In this document: positions 53,792-61,322 of the stretch, in pieces
Layout of the letters: each line of letters begins with the position of its first letter
How positions within the stretch are numbered: the first letter of the stretch is position 1
From: Leptolyngbya sp. PCC 7375
GTDB lineage: Bacteria > Cyanobacteriota > Cyanobacteriia > Phormidesmidales > Phormidesmidaceae
Assembly: GCF_000316115.1 (NCBI RefSeq)
Contig: NZ_JH993797.1
Span: 1,598,486-1,662,485, forward strand
Reading direction: 5' to 3'
DNA length: 64,000 bases
Program-made: the position numbers and the translations under genes
The notes under the pieces: model-generated
Seen by the model: only the letters and a program-made list of their open reading frames with translations
Told to the model about the DNA's origin: nothing
Databases searched by the model: none

Positions 53792-54778
53792 ATGTCGAAG
53801 CTGAAAGCCCCAAAACGAACTTCACCAGTTGCCTACAGTACTGATACCGTACGCACTTATCTTCAAGAGATTGGTCGCGTACCTCTACTCACTCATGAAG
53901 AAGAAATTGTGTTGGGTAAGCAGGTACAGTGCTTGATGGCTCTGCAGGAGACTAAAGATAAGTTAGACGAAGAACTCGGTCATGATGCGAATCGAGTCGA
54001 ATGGTCGCAGGCTGCCGGTATTTCCGAGACAGAACTCGTCCATCAGCTACGGCACGGTGAACGGGCAAAGCGCAAAATGATCGAAGCTAACCTGCGCCTT
54101 GTAGTAGCAGTGGCTAAAAAGTATCAAAAGCGTAATTTAGAATTCCTAGATTTAATCCAGGAAGGTACTTTAGGCCTGGAGCGCGGTGTCGAAAAGTTTG
54201 ACCCCATGAAAGGGTATAAGTTTTCCACCTATGCTTATTGGTGGATTCGTCAGGCAATTACCCGTGCGATCGCACAGCAGTCACGCACCATTCGTCTACC
54301 CATTCACATCACCGAAAAGCTCAATAAAATTAAGCGTGAGCAGCGGGTCCTTGCCCAGAAGTTAGGTCGTAGTCCTTCGGTTGGTGAAATTGGTCAGGAG
54401 CTTGACCTCACCCCTGAACAAGTACGGGAATACCTAACCATGTCCCGTCAGCCCATATCTCTGGATGTCCGCATCGGCGATAACCAGGATACAGAGCTAC
54501 AGGAGCTACTGGAGGACGACACCGTATCACCTGAGGATTACACGGTTCAGCAGTCCTTGCGCCAAGATATTCGCAATATGCTGACGGAACTCACTCCTCA
54601 GCAGAAGGAAGTGATCAATCTACGCTTTGGCCTGATCGATGGCACCCAGCTCTCCCTAGCTAAGGTCGGACAGCGGATGGGTATCAGCCGCGAGCGGGTT
54701 CGCCAGCTAGAGCAACAGGCCCTTAAGCATTTACGTCGTCGTAAGGCAACGTTCCAAGGTTACTTGGCAGCTGGCTAA
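53792..54778 (+). CDS. Group 2 sigma-70 factor (SigB/SigD-like)
   Basis: The 328-residue protein has an RpoD-type factor layout without the long region 1.1: region 1.2 (T-Y-L-Q-E-I-G-R-V-P-L-L), region 2 with N-L-R-L-V-V-A-V-A-K-K-Y and L-D-L-I-Q-E-G-x-x-G-L, Y-W-W-I-R-Q-A-I-T-R-A-I, region 3, and region 4 with L-R-F-G-L and the helix-turn-helix I-S-R-E-R-V-R-Q-L-E. L-E-R-G-V-E-K-F-D-P fits the non-essential cyanobacterial group. It directs RNA polymerase under stress or light/dark changes. A GTGGAGG site lies upstream; a strong terminator follows. Confidence 0.92.
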   Translation: MSKLKAPKRTSPVAYSTDTVRTYLQEIGRVPLLTHEEEIVLGKQVQCLMALQETKDKLDEELGHDANRVEWSQAAGISETELVHQLRHGERAKRKMIEANLRLVVAVAKKYQKRNLEFLDLIQEGTLGLERGVEKFDPMKGYKFSTYAYWWIRQAITRAIAQQSRTIRLPIHITEKLNKIKREQRVLAQKLGRSPSVGEIGQELDLTPEQVREYLTMSRQPISLDVRIGDNQDTELQELLEDDTVSPEDYTVQQSLRQDIRNMLTELTPQQKEVINLRFGLIDGTQLSLAKVGQRMGISRERVRQLEQQALKHLRRRKATFQGYLAAG

Positions 54779-54851
54779 GGCCAATGTTCAAGGTTACTTG
54801 GCAGACTTTCCCAAGGTTAGACTAGCTTTTTCCTGGACATCTACAAACAAG

Positions 54852-54879
54852 CTCCTGGCTCAGGCCAGGAGTTTTTTTT
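54852..54879 (+). terminator. Rho-independent terminator of the sigma gene
   Basis: CTCCTGGC, loop TCAG, then GCCAGGAG and eight T. A perfect 8-bp stem plus T run about 75 nt after the sigma stop. Confidence 0.93.
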
Positions 54880-54959
54880 GTCCCAAAATAGATACGCAAT
54901 CCTGACCAATAGTGCCCGGTATCGCAGGGCAGCCATCGACGACCAGCAGCCCCCTAGGC

Positions 54960-55949
54960 CTAACCTAAGTGTTCTCCTAAAGCTAAACGACTGCCGTTGG
55001 CAAAGGCCCACCCAGACTGAGATTTTTTACCCGCTGGCTGAACCTGACGGAGCAATAAATATCCATCACCTGTGCCAATGACAGGGCCATGATTTTTCCA
55101 AACAGCCATAACTTTCCCAGGCTCGACAGGCTTTAGAGCCCCATAGGCATCTTTTAAAGCCCGATAGTCCTCAGGCAGTTGAGACCAGACGTCATCAAAC
55201 AGAGGAATCGTCTCACTAATTTTAAGCGGCTGCTGTTGTAGCTGAGTGACACAGTTGGGATAGAAGCCACGGATTTGGTTATGGATATCCAGAGCCGGAC
55301 GCTGCCAGTCAATGACATAATCAGCTTTCTTAATCAGCGGCGCATAGGTGGCCTGCTCCTCAATTTGAGGAATGGGACGAATTGCTTGGCCATCTAACTT
55401 ATGAAGGGTACTCAACAGCAGCTCAGCTGTGAGTTTAGACAAGGTATCAGCAATTGCCCAGGCGTTGTCCAATAACCCAATGGGAATGGTTTCCTCCAGC
55501 AACATCGGGCCTGTATCCATACCGGCATCCATCAACATGGTGGTTACACCGGTCTCCGCCTCACCGTGGTATAGACTCCACTGAATGGGAGCAGCCCCAC
55601 GGTAGGTGGGTAAAATCGAGCCGTGACCATTGATTGACCCCAGTCGCGGCATATCCAAAATTTCTTGGGAAAGGATTTGGCCATAGGCAACTACCACAAA
55701 GGCATCAGCCTGACAGTGGCTGAGGAAGTCTAGAGCCTCAGCATCTTTTTTGATTTTTTGGGGTTGCCACACAGGAACACCGGCTTCGGTAGCCACTGTT
55801 TTCACAGGGGAGGGGGTCACTTTACTGCCGCGCCCCCGCCGCTTATCTGGCTGAGTAACGACGGCAATAATATCAAAATCAGGGTCTTTAAGCAGACGAA
55901 TAAGGCCAGGTACCGCAAATTGTGGAGTACCAAAGTAGACAACTTTCAT
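54960..55949 (-). CDS. fmt: Methionyl-tRNA formyltransferase
   Basis: The 329-residue protein formylates initiator Met-tRNA with 10-formyl-tetrahydrofolate. It starts at ATG 55949 (M-K-V-V-Y-F-G-T-P-Q-F-A-V-P), the canonical start; a GTG at 55964 would add five residues. The formyl-binding segment N-G-H-G-S-I-L-P-x-Y-R-G-A-A-P-I holds the catalytic Asn and His, and D-A-G-M-D-T-G the Asp. The C-terminal OB-like domain follows (residues 210-310). Normal length. It ends toward the sigma factor gene. Confidence 0.95.
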   Translation of the reverse strand: MKVVYFGTPQFAVPGLIRLLKDPDFDIIAVVTQPDKRRGRGSKVTPSPVKTVATEAGVPVWQPQKIKKDAEALDFLSHCQADAFVVVAYGQILSQEILDMPRLGSINGHGSILPTYRGAAPIQWSLYHGEAETGVTTMLMDAGMDTGPMLLEETIPIGLLDNAWAIADTLSKLTAELLLSTLHKLDGQAIRPIPQIEEQATYAPLIKKADYVIDWQRPALDIHNQIRGFYPNCVTQLQQQPLKISETIPLFDDVWSQLPEDYRALKDAYGALKPVEPGKVMAVWKNHGPVIGTGDGYLLLRQVQPAGKKSQSGWAFANGSRLALGEHLG

Positions 55950-55994
55950 TACAGGAATGGACACTGAATAAGTGAGTTGATTATCAGCATGCCC

Positions 55995-56077
55995 CTAACG
56001 GCGATCAATAGCAATTTCCAATACGGCAAGATAGGCCGGATGTCGCTAACGGCGATCAATAGCAATTTCAATACGGC
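55995..56077. repeat. Duplicated 3' tail of the OmpA-family gene
   Basis: A 32-bp segment at 55995-56026 is repeated at 56046-56077 (starts CTAACGGCGATC; one base differs by insertion) with a 51-bp period. The second copy is the stop codon and last ten codons of the OmpA gene; the first copy lies in the gap to fmt. Confidence 0.9.
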
Positions 56078-57062
56078 GATTGCGCTGACGAAATTGAGGG
56101 TTGCTATTGTCCGTAATGGGCTGGCTTTGGCCATAGCCGATGGTAACCCAACGGTTTTCGTCTGGTAAGTTGCCAGCCAGATAGGCCCTGAGGGTGTTTG
56201 CCTGTTGAAATGCCAAGCTCATGCTTTGGGATGGCTCCATCCGGTCATCGGTGTGGCTGCCAATTAAAATCGTAGCCTTCGGATATTGGCGAAGATCTCC
56301 AAAAATGCTGTTGAGGAGTTCTGGAGCAGTGGCCAACAAACGTGCTTCTCCAGGAGCAAACAGTGCATCACTCGGTAAGGTGATCTTCAGTTCGGTGGTT
56401 TCTAATAGGGGATGATGCACCTGTGGGGTATTTTCTTCTGGTTGCGGCTCATTGGCAACGGCGGTTGTGGAAACAGGCTGCACACCTGGCTCATCGGCCT
56501 GGTCAGGGATAAGGCGTCGCCCTAGATTTGCCAGTCTACTCTCAACATCTGCAGTGGACTGTGCTCGACCTAGTTTGCTTTCCAAGTCATACAAACGCTT
56601 ACGAATGGTTTCAAATTCTTGCTGAAGAGCAGCGAATTCTTCCTCAGCGATCTGACGTTCTCGATTATTCAAAGCTGGTGGTGGTGTCGTTAAAGGCTCA
56701 ATCGGCTGAGTGGGTATGGGTATCGGTTCAATACGAGTTTCTAGAGGGGGCGCAGGTCGCCAACGGCTAGGCAAGCGATAGATTTCTGTAAACACTCGAT
56801 TGGTTCGCCGCAGCACCACTTCCTGCAGAGGCATCCGTTTGGTGGGGGCTGAGACTACTCTAGATGCACCAATTCCCAACAACCAGGCAACCGGGACACC
56901 GGCTAACAATAGCCCTAATGCCAGTAAGCCATGTCCTGCCCGGTTTATCCAACGACGACGACGAGAAGGCGACGGCGGCACAGCCTCCATGGTAGGAGCC
57001 GTGGGCGAGGGGTCAGAACTTGGATAGAGTGAAGGAAGTTCAGGGTATTGCTCATTAGACAC
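56046..57062 (-). CDS. OmpA-family cell-envelope protein
   Basis: The 338-residue protein has a cytoplasmic Pro-rich start, one membrane segment (about residues 46-66), a coiled-coil stretch (residues 130-170), and a C-terminal OmpA-like peptidoglycan-binding domain (about 225-338) with I-G-S-H-T-D-D and a final Q-F-R-Q-R-N-R-R-I-E-I. It is anchored in the inner membrane and would touch peptidoglycan. It is the last gene of a DUF3038-DUF4335-OmpA order common in cyanobacteria. Confidence 0.85.
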   Translation of the reverse strand: MSNEQYPELPSLYPSSDPSPTAPTMEAVPPSPSRRRRWINRAGHGLLALGLLLAGVPVAWLLGIGASRVVSAPTKRMPLQEVVLRRTNRVFTEIYRLPSRWRPAPPLETRIEPIPIPTQPIEPLTTPPPALNNRERQIAEEEFAALQQEFETIRKRLYDLESKLGRAQSTADVESRLANLGRRLIPDQADEPGVQPVSTTAVANEPQPEENTPQVHHPLLETTELKITLPSDALFAPGEARLLATAPELLNSIFGDLRQYPKATILIGSHTDDRMEPSQSMSLAFQQANTLRAYLAGNLPDENRWVTIGYGQSQPITDNSNPQFRQRNRRIEIAIDRR

Positions 57063-57199
57063 AGCAATGCTCCTTGAGTCGTGATTAGTGCCGAGGATCC
57101 GGTAAAGACCAGGATCAAGGCTGTTCTAAGCTGTGAGCTTAACCCAAAATACTCATGGAGAAGAGTAAAGCCCTACAAAATTTAGAACTAAGAACTTCG

Positions 57200-58738
57200 T
57201 TAATTCTCAGGCCAACCATCCCAGGGATTAACTTCCACGATATTGTCGTCACTAATTACGACTAAAAAATCCAGCTGCGGCTGCTCGTCACTAGAGTCTT
57301 TGACCAGACTCGGTAGATTGAAATCATCTACATACCGCTCGGCGACTGCATTAGTGGCTTCATAACCAGTCACATTACCTTCCTGGTCGAGACGAATCCG
57401 ATAGCGAACTTCTGGTCCGGTTCGGTCTGGGGCACGGTTTTGGATAATGGTTCGTCGCAGCTCTTGATTGAGCGCATCAATACGATCTACGTCTTGAATG
57501 GGTGTAGTTATTGCCGCAAGGGTTTCAGCCGCCGTTTCAGCACTCCGCCCTGTCACAGTCTCACTGTTTGGCGCGGATGATTGCTCGGATGTTTCATTGT
57601 CAGACTCTTCTGGCAGATCCTCGTCTTCTACCGACTCCGACTCGACCACCTCAAGATTCACCGCATCAGGGGTCACCGCCTCGGATTCAACTGTGCTTAG
57701 CTGGTCAGACACCACTGCAACGGTGCCATCTGGTGCGAAGGCAACCTCAAACTGAGCCACTGATGCTACAGATGTTTCATCCACTGGAATGTAGGTCAGT
57801 TCAGGTAGGGGAGTACTATCCAAGTTTTCCAGGGAAGCGCTATCCACTGGGTTATAGCCAACAATATCGCCGTTGGCAGCAACGGAGATCTGATAGCGCA
57901 GTGGTTGCTCAAAGGTTGTATCACTGGATAAACCGTCGCTAATTTGCTCTTGCACCTGCTGCTGTAGAGTTGTTAGCTGTGCAGTATCAGTAATAAGAGG
58001 GGGTTGAGACGATGTTTCTGCATCTTCGCTGAGCTCGCCATCCTCAGCCCCCCCTTCCGGCACCTCGGATGTCGGTGCAGTTCCGTCTGCGGTATCAATG
58101 GCGATTTCATTCTCTATTTGCTCTTCCAATGCAGCAGAATTCTGCCGCAGGCCTTCTGGTTCAGCCAGTTTTGGCACTGGCAAGAAGAACAGCCCCAGAG
58201 CAGCCACAGCCAATGTGCCTAAGCCTAGAACTGGAGGGACAGCTCGTTTCGCTAGCGGTTCCTCAGGCCTGACATACTTACGAGGCAGAGGCGCAAGGGG
58301 CACTGCCACATCAGGTAAGGTTTGAGTATCCGCGTAAAACTGATCGATAGCCTCAGCCATATCAAACAGCTGTACCGTTGAAAGCTTGATGTTTTTGGGA
58401 ACCTTCCCATCTGTCTCATCATCGGATGAGTCGTTGAGGCACTCAGGCTGGACGATGAGACGATGGTATTGGCCTTCATCCGCTTCAACCATCACCAGAG
58501 ATGTCTGGGATACCATGTGCTCGGGATGGTCGAGACCACTCAGCAAACGTTGACAGTAGGCGCTAACCGCACTGTTGAGAGCCTTAAAAAACTCCGTCCC
58601 CCCCGATAGAGATTGTTCAATTCCTACGATCTTAAACTCAGCATTGGCCAGTATTGAGAGCACATTGGAGGCATCTGCGCTGAGGCCTTCTAATATTAGA
58701 CTGCAGTTTGGCAGCACATACTGTCGTTTAATGGTCAT
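57200..58738 (-). CDS. DUF4335 protein
   Basis: The 512-residue protein's N-terminal DUF4335 domain (about residues 1-175; M-T-I-K-R-Q-Y-V-L-P-N-C-S-L-I-L-E-G-L) is followed by one membrane helix (V-L-G-L-G-T-L-A-V-A-A-L) and a long acidic, Ser/Glu-rich part with two repeats that end in beta segments (Y-Q/R-I-x-x-x-x-x-G-x-V/I-x-G-Y). The family is cyanobacterial with unknown function. It overlaps the DUF3038 gene by ATGA, so the two proteins probably work together. Confidence 0.85.
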   Translation of the reverse strand: MTIKRQYVLPNCSLILEGLSADASNVLSILANAEFKIVGIEQSLSGGTEFFKALNSAVSAYCQRLLSGLDHPEHMVSQTSLVMVEADEGQYHRLIVQPECLNDSSDDETDGKVPKNIKLSTVQLFDMAEAIDQFYADTQTLPDVAVPLAPLPRKYVRPEEPLAKRAVPPVLGLGTLAVAALGLFFLPVPKLAEPEGLRQNSAALEEQIENEIAIDTADGTAPTSEVPEGGAEDGELSEDAETSSQPPLITDTAQLTTLQQQVQEQISDGLSSDTTFEQPLRYQISVAANGDIVGYNPVDSASLENLDSTPLPELTYIPVDETSVASVAQFEVAFAPDGTVAVVSDQLSTVESEAVTPDAVNLEVVESESVEDEDLPEESDNETSEQSSAPNSETVTGRSAETAAETLAAITTPIQDVDRIDALNQELRRTIIQNRAPDRTGPEVRYRIRLDQEGNVTGYEATNAVAERYVDDFNLPSLVKDSSDEQPQLDFLVVISDDNIVEVNPWDGWPEN

Positions 58739-59343
58739 GATATCTCCCCATCAAAGAGGCTGGCCCAGAGTCGTTCTTCACCGCGAGTGCCTGTACAGAT
58801 CAGGAGCTGAGTTAGTAGCGAGAGTGCCAGCTGATCGAGTTTTTCATCGGTGCTGTAGGTAATCACCATCGCCCGTTTGGGATTCATACGAGCCCGGAAA
58901 TGGGAGCGAAATCGCTTTAAGTATTTAGCTAAGCGAAAATGGTGATCGAGAGAAAGCTGGTGATCTTGGAGTTGTTGGTAGCCCAAAAACAGCTGGCGAA
59001 TCAGCACCGTTAATTTACGACATAGATAGCAGACCACTAACACCAGAGCCTTAGCTTCTTCTAGAGTGAGGGGCTGACGCTGATTAAATTTTCGCAGCGG
59101 ATTGGTACTACGCAACCGCCAAAGATGAACGCGACTCCTAAGTACATCTTGCAGCCCCAGATCTTTGATGGCTGCCAACATAACCTGGGATGCATTAAGT
59201 TCAAGGGCCTCAACGGCAAGCATGATAAAGTCTAGCTGCGTTTTTGCCCGACGGGGGCATTCATCGCTTTGGATTCCGTAGTTTGGCAGCTTGTCCAATA
59301 TCGGAGATCTGAGAAGTTTCTCTGGTGGGCTTTTAACGGTCAT
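58735..59343 (-). CDS. DUF3038 protein
   Basis: The 202-residue helical, soluble protein has the DUF3038 pattern: C-P-R-R-A-K-T-Q-L-D-F-I-M-L-A-V-E-A-L-E-L, V-W/H-L-W-R-L-R-S-T-N-P-L. Unknown function. It is first in an operon with the DUF4335 and OmpA genes (4-nt overlap with the former). Confidence 0.83.
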   Translation of the reverse strand: MTVKSPPEKLLRSPILDKLPNYGIQSDECPRRAKTQLDFIMLAVEALELNASQVMLAAIKDLGLQDVLRSRVHLWRLRSTNPLRKFNQRQPLTLEEAKALVLVVCYLCRKLTVLIRQLFLGYQQLQDHQLSLDHHFRLAKYLKRFRSHFRARMNPKRAMVITYSTDEKLDQLALSLLTQLLICTGTRGEERLWASLFDGEIS

Positions 59344-59729
59344 TCCCTATAAGGCTCTTGATGAATTTAGTCGCTGCGGTGAATGTAAATGGATGTGTAC
59401 GCGTAGTCCAAAAAGACCAGCTCCTATCAAAACATAAACCACATCCATGTTGAAACCCTGAGTTTTCCACTAGAAAAACTTAAGTTCTCACAGTTAATAT
59501 GGCTCAGCTGAACCAGACCAATGGACCTGTCTATAGATTAGCCATGGGCTGCGAATACCACATTTATCATCAACCCTTATTCATATCTTTTATGAAAGTA
59601 CCCGGTGACTACGACAGAATCAACGCAACTCACTTAAACACCTGCGCATTATGGCGGGTTGAGTAGCGATTTTACGATTGAGAATTAGGATGATACTCTA
59701 TGGTGCAATAGTAAATCTGTACTTAGCCT
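59344..59729. other. Divergent promoter region
   Basis: The region between DUF3038 (minus) and rmuC (plus); no gene was seen. Promoters for both are expected but not identifiable. Confidence 0.35.
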
Positions 59730-61232
59730 ATGCAGTGGCCGGTAATTTTTCTGGCAGGGGCAGGGTTGGGCTGTCTAATGAGTTGGCTTATTTGGCAGTC
59801 TCGATATCAAGCCGTGAGGGAACGTGCCAAGCATGATCTGGTGGCAGAACGCGCCACCATGATTGAGCAGTTACACGCTAAAGATGAACAGCTCAGCGCT
59901 CTGCAACAACAAATCCACAGTTTGCAGACCAGACTTGAACAAGAACGGCAAACGCTGACCCAGGAGGCTGCACAGCGGGCTGTGGCTGACAGTAAAGCTG
60001 CTCAGACCGCAGCTTTGCAAACAGAAAATCAACGGTTGCAGGTAGAGAAGAGCCAGCTCACAGTGCGACTGGCCCAGAGCCAAACCCAGTTACAAACGCA
60101 ACAGCAGACCACCGACGAAAAGCTAGCATTGTTAAACCAAGCCCGAGAGCAAATGGTGGAGGCATTTAAGGTACTTTCAGCTGAAGCTCTACGGACTAAC
60201 AACGAGACGTTTTTGAACCTGGCCCAAACAAAACTAGGGCAGTTTCATACTCAGTCGAGCAGTGAGTTACTGCAACGACAGCAAGCCATTGATGGCCTGG
60301 TGCAGCCGTTGCAATCGTCTTTGAGCAAAGTAGAAACCTACTTGCAGGATTTAGAACGTAATCGGCTGTCGACCTACAGCCAGCTGAGCGAGCAAATCAC
60401 TCAGCTGGCCACGGGGCAGTTGCAGCTCCAAACGGAAACCGCCAATTTAACCAAGGCGCTGAGGGCTCCCAATGTGCGGGGTCGCTGGGGAGAAATTCAG
60501 CTGAAGCGGGTGGTAGAAATTGCGGGGATGGTTGAGCACTGTGATTTTGCCCAACAGGTAACGACCGGCAACGGTGCACTACGCCCTGATATGGTGGTGC
60601 AACTACCCCAGCAGCGCCGCATTGTTGTGGATGCCAAGGCTCCTCTGGCAGCTTACTTGGAAGCTTTGGATATTACCGATGAAGCCCTACGGCTGAATAA
60701 ACTCAAGGAGCATGCCCAGCAGGTGCGTCGACATATTCAGCAACTGGGTCAAAAAGCCTATTGGGATCAGTTTCAACCCAGCCCTGAATTTGTGGTGTTG
60801 TTTTTACCTGGGGAAATCTTTTTCAGTGCTGCGCTGGAGCAGGACCCTAGTCTAATCGAAGCCGGTATTGCCCAGCGGGTGATTTTAGCCACCCCCACCA
60901 CACTGATTGCTTTGCTTAAGGCCGTGGCCTATGGCTGGCAGCAGGATGCCGTTACAGAAAATGCTCAGCAGATTAGTGCTCTGGGTCGAGAACTGTATGA
61001 CCGGATGCGGGTATTTACCGGACATCTGCAAAAAATGCGGCGGGGGTTGGATTCTACCGTCGATACCTTTAATAAAGCAGTGGGGTCTTTAGAAAATCGG
61101 GTGCTGGTGAGTGCGCGTAAATTTAAAGCCCTAGGAGCAGCAGCTGGTGATGACTTGGACACAATTGAACCCATCGATCGGTTACCCCGTTCTGTACAGC
61201 CTTTAGCATTAGAGGATATGGAGGAAGATTAG
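59730..61232 (+). CDS. rmuC: RmuC-family DNA recombination protein
   Basis: The 500-residue protein has an N-terminal hydrophobic anchor, a long coiled coil (about residues 25-150), then the RmuC domain: R-G-R-W-G-E-I-Q-L-K-R-V-V-E-I-A-G-M near residue 250, R-P-D-M-V-V-Q-L-P and V-V-D-A-K-A-P-L. It belongs to the nuclease-like fold and limits inversions at short inverted repeats in E. coli. Length and motif order are normal. It precedes the NTT-like gene by 90 nt. Confidence 0.9.
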   Translation: MQWPVIFLAGAGLGCLMSWLIWQSRYQAVRERAKHDLVAERATMIEQLHAKDEQLSALQQQIHSLQTRLEQERQTLTQEAAQRAVADSKAAQTAALQTENQRLQVEKSQLTVRLAQSQTQLQTQQQTTDEKLALLNQAREQMVEAFKVLSAEALRTNNETFLNLAQTKLGQFHTQSSSELLQRQQAIDGLVQPLQSSLSKVETYLQDLERNRLSTYSQLSEQITQLATGQLQLQTETANLTKALRAPNVRGRWGEIQLKRVVEIAGMVEHCDFAQQVTTGNGALRPDMVVQLPQQRRIVVDAKAPLAAYLEALDITDEALRLNKLKEHAQQVRRHIQQLGQKAYWDQFQPSPEFVVLFLPGEIFFSAALEQDPSLIEAGIAQRVILATPTTLIALLKAVAYGWQQDAVTENAQQISALGRELYDRMRVFTGHLQKMRRGLDSTVDTFNKAVGSLENRVLVSARKFKALGAAAGDDLDTIEPIDRLPRSVQPLALEDMEED

Positions 61233-61322
61233 ACCCATTCATAGCCATACACCAATACGAGATAACTAAATTCTTCATTTTTTCGTCATGGCCTTTTAAT
61301 AGTATGGAAAAGCTATGAACTG

